A stretch of DNA of 64,000 bases, taken from positions 18,875-82,874 of the forward strand of contig DATAFH010000021.1 in assembly GCA_036257565.1 (NCBI GenBank). Direction: 5' to 3'. Made by a program: the position numbers and the translations under genes. The stretch is from DASSUW01 sp036257565 (lineage in GTDB: Bacteria > Actinomycetota > Thermoleophilia > Solirubrobacterales > Solirubrobacteraceae). The first letter of the stretch is position 1, and the number at the start of each line of letters is the position of its first letter. Positions 53,372 through 64,000 of the stretch are shown one piece after another. The notes beneath the pieces are model-generated. The model was given only the letters and a program-made list of their open reading frames with translations, did not search any database and was not told where the DNA came from.

Positions 53372-53851
53372 TTACCGCTCGAAGGTGAAGTCGGAGTCGC
53401 CGATGCGAATGCTGTCACCGACGTGGAGCGGCTGCGGTCCGCGCAGCGGCTCCCCGTTGAGGTATGTCCCGTTGGTCGAGCCCAGGTCCTCGATCACCAT
53501 CACGTCGCCCTGCGGGACCAGCCGGGCGTGCTGCGATGAGGCGAAGGTGTCCTCGAGTCGAATGTCCGCCGACTCCCCCCTCCCCAGCAGGGCGCCGTCG
53601 GAGAGATCATAGGCGGAGCCGGAGCGCAGGCCCGCCGCCGTCCCCACGCGCAGCTTGGGCACGCCGCCGTCGCTGGCGGGGTTGAGACCCTCCGTGGCGC
53701 GGTGCATGCCAGTGGCGTCCTCGAGCGCCGGCTCGGTGGCCTGGCCGCGGCGCAGATCCTTGAGCGCCGAGCGGGCCATCCACAGGAGGAACAGGTAGAG
53801 GATGGCGAGGAAGCCGAACTTGAGCGCGACGGCGACCGGGTCGAGAGCCAT
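53372..53851 (-). CDS. fhaB: FHA-domain protein FhaB
   Basis: A 159-residue protein with an N-terminal TM (VALKFGFLAILYLFLLWMA) and a C-terminal FHA domain (LLGRGESADIRLEDTFASSQ, HARL, DLGSTNGTYLNGE). FHA domains bind phosphothreonine on kinase targets. It overlaps neither neighbour but is 5 bases from FhaA. Confidence 0.93.
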   Translation of the reverse strand: MALDPVAVALKFGFLAILYLFLLWMARSALKDLRRGQATEPALEDATGMHRATEGLNPASDGGVPKLRVGTAAGLRSGSAYDLSDGALLGRGESADIRLEDTFASSQHARLVPQGDVMVIEDLGSTNGTYLNGEPLRGPQPLHVGDSIRIGDSDFTFER

Positions 53852-53856
53852 CCCCG

Positions 53857-54612
53857 CTACTCCAGCTCGAACGTGACGCGGGCGGTGCCGAGCTCGATCA
53901 CGTCGCCCGGCTTGAGCGACTGCGGGCCTTGGATCCGGCGGCCGTTGACCTTCACGCCGTTGGTCGAGCCGAGGTCGCGCACGATCCACGCGCCGCCGGA
54001 CGGGCGGACCTCCGCGTGGCGGCGGGAGACGTTCGGATCCTCGACCACCACGTCGGCCTCCCGCGAGCGGCCGATCACGGCGCCGTGCGAGCCCAGCAGC
54101 GCGGCCCGGCCCGCGACCTTGAGACGGGCGGCGCCGCGGCGGTGGTCGGGCTCGCGCAGCGGCTCGGCGAGTCGGTCGGAGACGGTGTAGACCATCGTAT
54201 GCCCGTGGTCGCCCTGGCTCGGCTGGTCCTCAGCTCGCTCGGGCGCACGCACGAGGCGGGCCTGGATGCCGAACTCGCCGAGCCGCAGACGCTCGTCCGT
54301 CCGGAACTCGATCTGCGGTCGCGTGGCCAGCGAGACTCGCTCGCGGCGGGCGTGCTCGAGCAGGTAGCCGGACAGCTCGCGCTTGAGCTCGTCCTCGTAC
54401 CCCTCGAACTGCTTGCGGTCGTCGGGCGAGAGCCAGACGGCGTACTCGTTCGGCGCGTAGGTGCGGGAGAGCGACTGCACGCGGTGCTCGTCCATCTCGC
54501 GCGCGAGCTTGCGCGCGATCTCCACCGGCCGCACCTCGGACTTGAAGGCGCGTGAGAACGTGCCTTCGACGAGGCCGGCGAGCTTCGATTCGAGCGTTCG
54601 CAGCACACTCAT
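53857..54612 (-). CDS. fhaA: FHA-domain protein FhaA (DUF3662)
   Basis: A 251-residue protein. Residues 1-115 are the DUF3662 domain (MSVLRTLESKLAGLVEGTFS, then PNEYAVWLSPDDRK), and the C-terminus is an FHA domain (HGAVIGRSREADVVVEDPNV, SRRHAEV, DLGSTNGVKVNGRR). Begins the actinobacterial fhaA-fhaB-pstP-ftsW-pbpA-pknB operon. Confidence 0.94.
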   Translation of the reverse strand: MSVLRTLESKLAGLVEGTFSRAFKSEVRPVEIARKLAREMDEHRVQSLSRTYAPNEYAVWLSPDDRKQFEGYEDELKRELSGYLLEHARRERVSLATRPQIEFRTDERLRLGEFGIQARLVRAPERAEDQPSQGDHGHTMVYTVSDRLAEPLREPDHRRGAARLKVAGRAALLGSHGAVIGRSREADVVVEDPNVSRRHAEVRPSGGAWIVRDLGSTNGVKVNGRRIQGPQSLKPGDVIELGTARVTFELE

Positions 54613-54639
54613 GGGTGGCTGGGGAGTCGGAATACCCCG

Positions 54640-56322
54640 TCAGGCGGCTTCATGTTCCGCGTCCAGAGTATTCCGAGCCCGTGCGCCGATCACCGCGACC
54701 GCCCCGGCGAGCACGGCTCCTGCGACGAGGCCGCGCGGCTCCGGGAGCCCGGCGCGGGCGGCCACGGCACCGGTGGCGGCGGCGAGCCCGGCGGCCCAGG
54801 CGGAGCTCAGCACGAGATCGGCGGCGAGCGAGCGGCCCGTGGCCAGCCACGGGAGCACGAGGGCGGCGGCGGCCCAGAGCGGCGCGAGCAGCAGCGCACC
54901 CGAGCTCATCAGCTCCCGGAGGATCTCGCCGGCTGTCCCGGGGCCGGTGCCGAACAGCAGGTTCCGGCCGGCGAGCGGCTCCGCCAGCAGCAGCCACCAC
55001 AGCCCGGCGGCGCCGAGCGCCGCGCGGGTCCAGGCGCCGCGAGCGCGGCCGGCGATGGCGGGGTACGCGCCGGCGAGACCGACGAGGCCGAGCACCGGCG
55101 CCGCGGCTGGCACCGACCAGACGAGCCCGCAGTTGCGCAGCAGCAGGGGCGGGACGACCGCCGCGAGGGCGACCAGCGCCGCGGCGGACGGCCAGGGGTC
55201 GGCGAGCGCCGCCACCGCCCCCGCGGCGGCGACCAGCCATCCGGCACGCGGGAACAGCGCCACGACGACAGCCGCGACCACCGCGCCGGTGAGCGGCGAG
55301 ACGAGCGCCTCCGCCGCGGCCGGGCCAGCCGCGGCGGGACCGTCGCCGGGATCATCTGCCCACGACGGCGGGTTTCCGGCCGCCGCGAGCGCGATCGCGG
55401 TGAGGCCGCCGGCGGCGGTACCCGCGGCGAGGCGGCCGAGCCGCGGCAGCCGGCGCGGGCGTTCGAGCGGGTGGGGGGCGATGGTTCCACCTTCGTCGCC
55501 CACCTCGGGGAGCGCGTCGGCGAGCGCCTCCGCGAGCTCGTCGAGCTCGCCGCGGGCCTCGGGGTCGGGGGCCAGTGCTCGGTCGAGCGCGTCGCCGAGC
55601 TCGGCGGGCAGGTCGCGCCGCTTGGAGCGCAGCGGCGGGAGCTGGGTGCCGAGCAGCCGCGCGGTGGCCGCGGGGGTCGACGCGCGCACCGGGTTGACGC
55701 CGGCGAGCGCCTCATAGAGCACGAGCGCGAGCGAGTACAGGTCGGCGCGCTCGTCGACGCGCTCGCCCGCGGCCTGTTCGGGGGCCATGTAGGCCAGCGT
55801 CCCCACCACGTCGCCGGTGCGGGTGAGCGGCTCGTCGTCCGCCAGGTGAGCGACGCCGAAGTCCGTGAGCTTGGCGGCCGCGTCACCCGGCTCGTCGGGC
55901 ACGATCACGTTCTGGGGCTTGACGTCGCGGTGGATCACGCCCCGCTCGTGCGCATGCGCGAGCGCCTCGGTCAGCGCCAGCCCGACCCGCAGCACGTCGC
56001 GGTCGCTCAGCGCGCCGTCGCGCTCGAGCATGTCCAGCGTCCGTCCACGCACGAGCTCGGAGACGAGATAGCGCCCGTCCGCCCCGTTGCCGGCGTCGTA
56101 GACCGCGACGATCCCGGGGTGGTGGAGCCGGGCGGCGGCCAGCGCCTCGCGCCGGCCGCGCTCGGGCGCCGGGCCGTGGGCGGGGATGACCTTCACCGCC
56201 ACGGGGCGGTCGAGGCGCTCGTCGTGCGCCTCGTACACCGTCCCGAACCCGCCGGAGCCCAGCGGCCGCCCGAGCCGGTACCGGCCCATGACCGCCGCGC
56301 GGCGCTCCTCCGTGGCGTCCAT
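54640..56322 (-). CDS. Ser/Thr kinase with polytopic membrane C-terminus
   Basis: A 560-residue protein. Kinase domain residues ~15-270: LGSGGFGTVYEAHD, AVKVIP, HRDVKPQNVI, DFGVAHL. The C-terminal ~280 residues are Ala/Leu/Trp-rich with some eight hydrophobic segments, unlike PknB-type kinases that end in an extracellular sensor. AAGGGA precedes ATG 56322. It lies 27 bases before fhaA, so it likely belongs to the same operon. A membrane signal may be sensed directly. Confidence 0.9.
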   Translation of the reverse strand: MDATEERRAAVMGRYRLGRPLGSGGFGTVYEAHDERLDRPVAVKVIPAHGPAPERGRREALAAARLHHPGIVAVYDAGNGADGRYLVSELVRGRTLDMLERDGALSDRDVLRVGLALTEALAHAHERGVIHRDVKPQNVIVPDEPGDAAAKLTDFGVAHLADDEPLTRTGDVVGTLAYMAPEQAAGERVDERADLYSLALVLYEALAGVNPVRASTPAATARLLGTQLPPLRSKRRDLPAELGDALDRALAPDPEARGELDELAEALADALPEVGDEGGTIAPHPLERPRRLPRLGRLAAGTAAGGLTAIALAAAGNPPSWADDPGDGPAAAGPAAAEALVSPLTGAVVAAVVVALFPRAGWLVAAAGAVAALADPWPSAAALVALAAVVPPLLLRNCGLVWSVPAAAPVLGLVGLAGAYPAIAGRARGAWTRAALGAAGLWWLLLAEPLAGRNLLFGTGPGTAGEILRELMSSGALLLAPLWAAAALVLPWLATGRSLAADLVLSSAWAAGLAAATGAVAARAGLPEPRGLVAGAVLAGAVAVIGARARNTLDAEHEAA

Positions 56323-56467
56323 CCGGCTTCCCTTCGACGGGCGCGCGCTCGACCCTGCGACCACGCAGCGCACCGCTGCCGCCGGAGGTGTTGGTATTAC
56401 TGATCGCGTCACAGGGTCGACCAGGCGCGGCGGAGATGGCGTCGCGCGAGGAGACGAACTTCCAGCC

Positions 56468-57583
56468 TTGTCCTTCTTCGACGAGGACGACGAGCCCCGC
56501 CGGACCCCACGCCCTCGCGGCGCGCGGGCCGCTGGCGGCGGCACGGCGACAACCGACAGCCAGACGCTCCTGATCCGCCGCGCGGTCGCGCTGGTCGGCG
56601 GCGTGCTGGTGCTCCTGCTGCTCATCATCGCGGTCAACTCCTGCCGTAACTCGCAGCAGGAGAGCGCCCTCAAGGACTACAACCAGGAGATCTCCGCCAT
56701 CGCCGCGGAGTCCTCGGAGCAGGTCGCCCAGCCGTTCTTCCAGACCCTGACGGAGGGCGCCGGCTCGCCGCAGGACCTGCAGACGCAGATCTCTGCGTTC
56801 CGCGTGCAGGCCGAGCAGCAGTACGACCGTGCGCGCGGGCTCGACGTCCCCGGCGAGATGGAGGGCGCCCAGGAGTCGGCGCTGATCGCACTCGAGTGGC
56901 GCCGCGACGGGCTCGACAAGATCGCCCAGGAGATCCGCACGGCGCTCGGCGATGAGAGCGAGGCGGCGGACGCCGCGATCAACTCGATCGCCGGCCAGAT
57001 GGCGGTCTTCCTGGCATCCGACGTCGCGTGGCAGACGCGCGTGATCCCGTTCATCAAGACCGCGCTCGACGACAACGAGATCGGCGGCCAGGAGATCCGC
57101 CGCTCGGACTTCCTGCCCGACGCCGACTGGGTGCAGCCGACGACGGTCGCCGACGTCCTCAACCAGCAGCTCACGAGCGGCGGCGGCAACGGCGGGGGGC
57201 AGCCGACCGGCCCCGGGCTCCACGGTACGGGCCTGGACTCGACGAGCTACGGCGACACGACGCTGCAGCCCGGCACCACGAACCGGCTCACGTATGACCC
57301 GGGCGCGGCCTTCGCCGTCCAGTTCACGAACCAGGGCGAGAACGACGAGTTCGACATCAAGGTCACGATGCGGATCCAGAGCGAGGGCGGCGACCCGATC
57401 ACGCTCTCGGAGACGATCCCCAAGCTCGCGCCCCAGGAGAGCGCCACGGCCGAGCTCCCGCTCGACGAGCAGCCGCCGCTCGACACCGCGGTGACGGTCA
57501 CCGTCCGGGTCGCCCCGGTACCGGGCGAGGAGAAGACGGACAACAACCGCTCCGAGTACCCCGCGCTGTTCTCCCGCGGCTAG
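56468..57583 (+). CDS. Membrane-anchored CARDB-like protein, hypothetical
   Basis: A 371-residue protein. TTG 56468 gives MSFFDEDDEPRRTPRPRGAR, a charged cytoplasmic head, then a TM helix ALVGGVLVLLLLIIAVNSC near residue 45, a helical middle (LDKIAQEIRTAL, DAAINSIAGQMAVFLAS), a Gly-rich linker, and a C-terminal CARDB-like beta domain ending DTAVTVTVRVAPVPGEEKTD and NNRSEY. The frame is open further upstream but overlaps the divergent kinase start. Function unknown; may be an envelope adhesion or scaffold protein. Confidence 0.78.
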   Translation: MSFFDEDDEPRRTPRPRGARAAGGGTATTDSQTLLIRRAVALVGGVLVLLLLIIAVNSCRNSQQESALKDYNQEISAIAAESSEQVAQPFFQTLTEGAGSPQDLQTQISAFRVQAEQQYDRARGLDVPGEMEGAQESALIALEWRRDGLDKIAQEIRTALGDESEAADAAINSIAGQMAVFLASDVAWQTRVIPFIKTALDDNEIGGQEIRRSDFLPDADWVQPTTVADVLNQQLTSGGGNGGGQPTGPGLHGTGLDSTSYGDTTLQPGTTNRLTYDPGAAFAVQFTNQGENDEFDIKVTMRIQSEGGDPITLSETIPKLAPQESATAELPLDEQPPLDTAVTVTVRVAPVPGEEKTDNNRSEYPALFSRG

Positions 57584-57621
57584 TCGGTCCACCCAGCTGG
57601 CGCTCGTAGACTCTTCGCGTC

Positions 57622-58146
57622 GTGAACGAGCTGACCGATCCGGCGGGCATCGTCGCGCTGGCGGCCGGGGCGCTCGCCCTCATCGCGCTGTTGATCGCGA
57701 TCGTGCTCGCGGTCAAGCTGCGCCGGCTGCGAGCCGCGCAGGAGGTCGTGCTCGGGCCGAACGACCGCGAGGACCTGGTGGCCCACGCGAGCGACCTGCG
57801 GACCGCGTTCGAGGCGCTCCACGGGCGGGTCGAGGAGGTCGCCGAGCGCCTCGACTCGCGCATGGGCGCGGCGGAGGACCGGCTCGACGGCGCGATCGCC
57901 CACCGCGCGCTCGTCCGCTACGACGCCTACCGCGAGCTCTCCGGCCACCAGTCCACGTCGCTCGCGTTGCTCGACGCCGCCGGCAACGGCGTCGTGCTCT
58001 CCTGCCTTGCCGGCCGCGACGCGGCCCGGCTCTACTGCAAGCAGGTGCACGACGGCCGCGGCGAGCGCGAGCTCTCGCCGGAGGAGGACGAGGCGATCCG
58101 CCTCGCGCTCGCCGAGGGCGCGACGCGCACCGTCACGCTCGACTGA
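57622..58146 (+). CDS. DUF4446-family membrane protein
   Basis: A 174-residue protein with an N-terminal TM (GIVALAAGALALIALLIAIV) and a coiled-coil/globular domain with VRYDAYRELSGHQSTSLALL and GNGVVLSCLAGRDAARLYCK, typical of DUF4446. GTG start. It overlaps pheA (TGATG). Function of the family is unknown. Confidence 0.88.
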   Translation: MNELTDPAGIVALAAGALALIALLIAIVLAVKLRRLRAAQEVVLGPNDREDLVAHASDLRTAFEALHGRVEEVAERLDSRMGAAEDRLDGAIAHRALVRYDAYRELSGHQSTSLALLDAAGNGVVLSCLAGRDAARLYCKQVHDGRGERELSPEEDEAIRLALAEGATRTVTLD

Positions 58147-58988
58147 TGCGCGTCGCCTACCTGGGGCCGAACGGGACCTTGAGCCACGAGGCGCTGATGT
58201 CCGTCCCCGGCTCCGACGCGTTCGAGCTCGTCCCCGCCGCCACGCTGCACGACGCCATCGTCGCCGTCCACGACGGCACGGTCGACCGCGCGCTCGTGCC
58301 GATCGAGAACGCGCTCGAGGGATCGGTGAACCCCACGCTCGACGCGATCGCCTTCGAGACCGACGACGTCGTGATCGTCGGCGAGCTGCGCCACCCCGTC
58401 CACCTCTGCCTCGTGGCGGCCCGGCCGCTCGCGCTCGACGCGATCGAGACGGTCTTCTCCCATCCGCAGGCGAGCGCCCAGTGCGCCAGGTTCCTGCGGA
58501 GCGCGTTGCCGGGCGCGCGGATCGTCGCGGCGCCCTCCACGGCCGAGGCGGTGCGCCAGGCCGCCGCCGAGGGCGACCCGCCGACGGCCGCGCTCGGCAC
58601 CCGGCGCGCTGCGGCGCTCTACGGCGCCACGGTGCTCGCGCTGGACGTTGAGGACGAGGAGGGCAACGAGACGCGCTTCGTGTGGATCGCGCGCGCCGGG
58701 ACGGAGCCGAACGGCGCCGCGCACGAGCGGTTCAAGACGGCCCTCGTGTTCTGGGGCGCCGGCTCGTCCGGGCCAGGGTGGCTCGTGCGCTGCCTGCTCG
58801 AGTTCGCCACCCGCGGGGTCAACCTCACCCGCATCGAGTCGCGACCGCGCCGCGAGGGCCTGGGCGAGTACATGTTCTTCCTCGATGTCGACGGCGGGCT
58901 CGGGCAGCCGACCGTGGCCGACGCGGTCGAGGGGCTGCGCGCCCACGCCGACGTCGTGCGCGTTCTCGGGTCGTTTCCAGCGGCCTGA
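58146..58988 (+). CDS. pheA: Prephenate dehydratase
   Basis: A 280-residue monofunctional enzyme making phenylpyruvate for phenylalanine. N-terminal MRVAYLGPNGTLSHEALM, middle LVPIENALEGSVNPTLDAI and HPQASAQCARFLR, and a C-terminal ACT domain with LTRIESRPRREGLGEYMFFL (the ESRP motif for Phe feedback) are visible. Length is standard. Confidence 0.95.
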   Translation: MRVAYLGPNGTLSHEALMSVPGSDAFELVPAATLHDAIVAVHDGTVDRALVPIENALEGSVNPTLDAIAFETDDVVIVGELRHPVHLCLVAARPLALDAIETVFSHPQASAQCARFLRSALPGARIVAAPSTAEAVRQAAAEGDPPTAALGTRRAAALYGATVLALDVEDEEGNETRFVWIARAGTEPNGAAHERFKTALVFWGAGSSGPGWLVRCLLEFATRGVNLTRIESRPRREGLGEYMFFLDVDGGLGQPTVADAVEGLRAHADVVRVLGSFPAA

Positions 58989-59128
58989 CTCGGCCGGATG
59001 TGTGGCTAGACTGCCCGTCAGCCATGGGATCGAGCACCCCGGTACCACCACTGGGGTCCGTGCCGCGTGGAGATCACCGGCGGCGCGGGCTGAGCACCGA
59101 CGGCACTGGCCGTTGGTCTGGTGGTCGT

Positions 59129-59629
59129 GTGCTGGTGCTCAACGCGACGTACGAGCCGATCAACGTCTGCACCGTGCGCCGCGCGACCGTGCTCCTGCTC
59201 AAGGAGAAGGCCGAGGTCGTCGAGATCGGGGCCACCGACCTGCGCTGGGCCACGGGCTCGCTGCCCAAGCCGGTCGTGATCCGGCTCGTGACCTACGTGC
59301 GCGTGCCGCGCGACAGCCACAAGCGCAAGATCACGCGCCGCGCGGTGTTCGCCCGCGACGGCTGGGAGTGCATGTACTGCGGTGCCCGCACGAGCCTGAC
59401 CGTCGACCACGTGATCCCGCGCTCCAAGGGCGGCGGCTCGGGGTGGGACAACATCGTCGCGTCCTGCGCGCCGTGCAACCGGCGCAAGGGCGACCGCCTG
59501 CCGCACCAGGTCAACATGCACCCGCGGGTCAAGCCGCGCACGCCGGCCGCCCACATCTTCATCCAGCTCGCCTCGCCGACGATCCCGGCGACCTGGAAGC
59601 AGTACCTGCCGTGGCCTGAGGCCGCGTAG
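59129..59629 (+). CDS. HNH-endonuclease-domain protein
   Basis: A 166-residue protein starting VLVLNATYEPINVCTVRRAT. The HNH domain has RDGWECMYCGARTSLTVDHV with IPRSKGGGSGWDN and CAPCNRRKGDR, two Cys pairs that bind zinc. Such genes are common and conserved in actinobacteria; the role is unclear (repair is a possibility). The GTG at 59129 matches the family N-terminus; an in-frame ATG at 59024 would add 35 Gly/Arg-rich residues and follows a TAGACT box (59006-59011). Confidence 0.9.
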   Translation: MLVLNATYEPINVCTVRRATVLLLKEKAEVVEIGATDLRWATGSLPKPVVIRLVTYVRVPRDSHKRKITRRAVFARDGWECMYCGARTSLTVDHVIPRSKGGGSGWDNIVASCAPCNRRKGDRLPHQVNMHPRVKPRTPAAHIFIQLASPTIPATWKQYLPWPEAA

Positions 59630-59968
59630 GCAACCTTGCACGGACGTTCCCGGGGTTTCCGGACCGGAGGGCGAAGCCCGATCTCCCGGCCCGAGAACGA
59701 CGAAGGCCCCGGATCGACTCCCGGGGCCTTCATCACTGCTCTGCTGGATCTCTGACCGTCAGCGGCTTACTAGGCCGCCGGGGGGACCAGCTCCGGCGCC
59801 ACGGACGGCGGTGTCACGGTGTGGATTCCGCTCCAGCGGTCCAGCTCCGGCTGTCTAGCGGCCGGACACCTCCAGGGTCCCACAAGAACTGTCACTCAAC
59901 TTCGGACCACCCCCTTTCTCTGGTCCAAGGAGAGTATCGAAACTCGCGGCGGGAGAACGAGCCTGAAG
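59630..59968. other. Gene-free spacer between the HNH gene and gyrA
   Basis: This 339-base gap holds the 10-bp terminator at 59703-59730 and a short stem ggacca/tggtcc (59904-59926) that could end gyrA transcription. I see no convincing ORF, and no tRNA (the hairpin lacks the cloverleaf and T-loop sequence). Confidence 0.6.
59703..59730 (+). terminator. Hairpin terminator after the HNH gene
   Basis: Arms aaggccccgg and ccggggcctt form a perfect 10-bp stem with an 8-base loop. It is symmetrical, with terminal A-T pairs, and could serve both converging transcription units. Only weak T content follows. Confidence 0.65.
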
Positions 59969-62514
59969 CTAGGCCTCCGGCGGGGTCTCCCCGGGGCCGG
60001 CGCCGTCGCCCTCCGGGCCGGCGCCGTCGGTGCTGACGACGTCCTCGGCGGCGGCGCCGTTCGCCTCGTTCTCGACCACGAGCGCCACGGCCGACACCTC
60101 GTCGGCCTCGCGCAGATTCATCACCCGCACGCCCTGCGACGCGCGGCCGTAGCGGTTGATGCCACGCACGCCGGTCCGCTGCACCATGCCGTTCTGCGAG
60201 ATGAACACGAGGTCGTCGTGCTCGCGCACGACCAGCGCCGCGGCCAGCAGGCCCTTGGCCTCGGTGAACGTGATCGTCTTGACGCCCTTGGCGCCGCGCG
60301 ACGTCAGCCGGTACTCGTCGATCCCGGTGCGCTTGCCGTAGCCGTTCTCGGTGACCACGAGCAGGTCCTGGCCGGGACGCGCAACGTCCATCGCCAGCAC
60401 GTAGTTGTCGGCGCCGGAGACGTCCATCCCGCGCACGCCGCTCGTGTCGCGCCCCATCGGCCGGGCGTCCTCCTCCTTGAAGCGCACGGTGAGGCCCTCG
60501 TGGGAGACGATGAGGATCTCGTCGCCCGGGTCGACCCGCCGCACGGCCACCAGCTCGTCGTCCTCGCGGATGTTGATCGCGATGATGCCGTCGGCCTTGA
60601 TCGGCGTGTTGTACTTCGCGAACTCGGTCTTCTTCACCGTGCCCTGGCGGGTGGCGAACATCAGGTACTCGGTCTCCGAGAAGTCGCGCGTGGCGAGCAC
60701 GGACTGCACCCGCTCGCCCTCGCGCAGCGGCAGCACGTTGCCGAGGTAGCGGCCCTTCGACGTGCGCGCCGCCTCCGGCAGGTCGTAGACCTTCGACCGG
60801 TAGACCTTGCCGCGGTTCGTGAAGAACAGCAGGTAGTCGTGGGTCGAGGAGACGAAGAGGTGCTCGATGTAGTCGTCTTCCTTGAGGTCCATCCCGATGA
60901 TGCCCACGCCGCCGCGGCGCTGCTGGCGGTAGGTGGCCAGCGGCAGCGACTTGATGTAGCCCGAGTGGGTGATCGAGATGACCATCTGCTGGTCGGCGAT
61001 CAGGTCCTCGATGTCGAGGTCGTCCTCGCTCGGGGCGATCACGGTACGGCGCTCGTCGCCGTACAGCCGCTTGACCTCCTCGAGCTCCTCCTTGATCAGC
61101 CCGAGCACCTTGTCCTCGTCGCCGAGCAGTTCGCGGAGCTCCACGATGCGCTCGACGAGGTCGGCGTGCTCGCGCTTGATCGCGTCAGCCTCGAGCGCGG
61201 TCAGCTGCTGGAGGCGCAGGTCGAGGATCGCCTGGGCCTGGATCTGCGTCAGCTCGTAGCGGTCCATCAGCCCGGTGCGCGCGGTGTCGCGATCGCGCGA
61301 GCCGCGGATCAGCGCGATCACCTCGTCGAGGTGATCGAGCGCGATCAGCAGACCTTCGAGCCGGTGCACGCGCGCCTCGAGCGTTCGCAGCTCGTGCTTG
61401 GAGCGGCGGACGATGACCTCGCGCTGGTGCTGGACGTAGTTGTGGATCACCGAGCGCAGCGGCAGCGTGCGCGGCACGTTGTCCACCAGCGCGACCATGT
61501 TCACGCCGAACGTGGTCTGCAGCGCGGTGTGCTTGTAGAGCTTGTTGAGGACGACCTTCGGGTTCGCCTCGCGCTTGAGCTCGATCACGACGCGCATGCC
61601 GCGCCGGTCCGAGTGGTCCTCGACGTTTGTGACCTCGGTCAGCTTCTTCTCGGCGTGCAGGTCGGCGATCTTCTTGATCAGCCCGCCGTCGCCGCCCTTC
61701 TTGACCATGTAGGGCAGCTCGGTGACCACGATGTGGTCCTTGCCCTGCTTGCCCTCCTCGATGTGCGCCTTCGCGCGCACGCGGATGCGCCCGCGGCCGG
61801 TCTCATACGCCTCGCGGATGCCGGAGAGGCCGAGGATGACGCCGCCGGTGGGGAAGTCCGGGCCCTTGATGTGCTGCATCAGCCCCGGCGTGTCGATGTC
61901 CGGGTCGTCGATGTAGGCGATCGTGGCGGCGATCGTCTCGCGCAGGTTGTGCGGCGGAATGTTCGTCGCCATGCCGACGGCGATGCCGCTCGAGCCGTTG
62001 ACGAGCAGGTTCGGGAACCGCGACGGCAGCACGACGGGCTCGTTGTTCTGCCCGTCGTAGTTCGGCTGGAAGTCGACCGTGTCGGCGTCCAGGTCGCGCA
62101 ACATCTCACGCGCGATCGGCGCCAGCCGCGCCTCCGTGTACCGCATGGCGGCGGCCGGGTCGTCGTCGATCGAGCCGAAGTTGCCCTGGCCGTCGACGAG
62201 CATGTTGCGCAGCGAGAATTCCTGCGCCATGCGCACCAGCGTGTCGTAGATCGCCGAGTCGCCGTGCGGGTGGTACTTGCCCATCACGTCGCCGACGATG
62301 CGGGCGGCCTTCGCGTACGGGCGGTTCGGCTGCAGGCCGTTCTCGTTCATCGAGAACAGCACGCGGCGGTGGACGGGCTTCAGACCGTCGCGGACGTCGG
62401 GCAGCGCGCGCCCGACGATGACGGACATGGCGTAGTCCAGATAGGAGGAGCGCATCTCCTCTTCGAGCCCGCGGGGCTCGATGTTGCCGCCGGAGATGGT
62501 GTCCATGCCGGCCA

Positions 62515-62515
<1 letters not shown>
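59969..62515 (-). CDS. gyrA: DNA gyrase subunit A
   Basis: An 848-residue type IIA topoisomerase subunit. N-terminus SSYLDYAMSVIVGRALPDVR with DGLKPVHRRVL; the active-site Tyr is in AMRYTEARL; the GyrA-box-type segment reads QQRRGGVGI around residue 530; the C-terminal beta-pinwheel repeats follow (VYRSKVYDLPEAARTSKGRY and others). The tail is short and acidic. It overlaps gyrB by one base at 62515. Confidence 0.97.

Positions 62516-64000
<1,485 letters not shown>

Noticed and set aside
59703..59730. tRNA-like stem after the HNH gene
   Set aside because: The stem loop resembles a T-arm, but there is no acceptor stem, anticodon arm or GTTCRA loop. A terminator explains it.

Overview
This 64 kb window is very GC-rich DNA with dense, mostly overlapping genes. 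It looks like a monoderm actinobacterium, most likely class Thermoleophilia (Solirubrobacter, Conexibacter or Patulibacter type). The reasons are the actinobacterial order fhaA-fhaB-PP2C-ftsW-pbpA-pknB, adjacent gyrB-gyrA, a full flagellar locus without P- and L-ring genes (flgH, flgI, flgA not seen), and a CsrA/FliW pair. The genus is inference only.

Layout. 1-4.0 kb: 3' end of purM, a TrmO-like gene, a DrrAB-type ABC exporter, a frameshifted ion-channel pseudogene, a GYD-domain gene and two small charged proteins. 4.0-10.3 kb: a sugar/glycosyl island made of an aminotransferase, a methyltransferase-glycosyltransferase fusion and a formyltransferase on +, facing a glycosyltransferase pair plus a CHAP amidase on -. 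10.4-43.6 kb: the flagellar locus. It has flagellin; a long minus-strand export/motor block (flbD-motAB-fliL-fliN-brkB-fliOPQR-flhBAF-pilZ plus two small genes); fliJ-slt-fliK-flgD-flgE; flgBC-fliEFGHI-yciH; flaG-fliD-fliS-fliT; fliA; a second fliK-like gene with an FlhB-like stub; and on + flgF, then flgG-flgJ-flgN-flgK-flgL-fliW-csrA. 43.6-57.6 kb: envelope signalling and division, with three Ser/Thr kinases, a PP2C phosphatase, two FHA proteins, an FtsW/RodA flippase-polymerase, a PBP and Ddl. 57.6-64 kb: a DUF4446 protein, prephenate dehydratase, an HNH protein, gyrA and the 3' part of gyrB.

How it fits together. Reading the intergenic DNA shows a recurrent FliA/SigD-type promoter (T-A/C-A-A, exactly 15 bases, GCCGAT-like). 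It lies before flagellin, flgB, flaG, flgF, flgG, fliJ and, more weakly, flbD. It also lies before both glycosyl operons. This places the sugar genes in the late flagellar regulon and suggests a flagellin-modification system that may add an N-formylated amino sugar. In seven of the nine cases the -10 box ends only 7-12 bases before the start codon, so these mRNAs should be nearly leaderless. Flagellin instead has a long leader with two AAGGAG motifs, fitting CsrA/FliW control.

Other notable points are two pseudogenes each with two frameshifts, a ~217 bp inverted-repeat element next to yciH, three small genes supported by start signals or codon pattern, an FlhF with degenerate GTPase motifs, and no visible fliM, flgM, flhG or chemotaxis genes.
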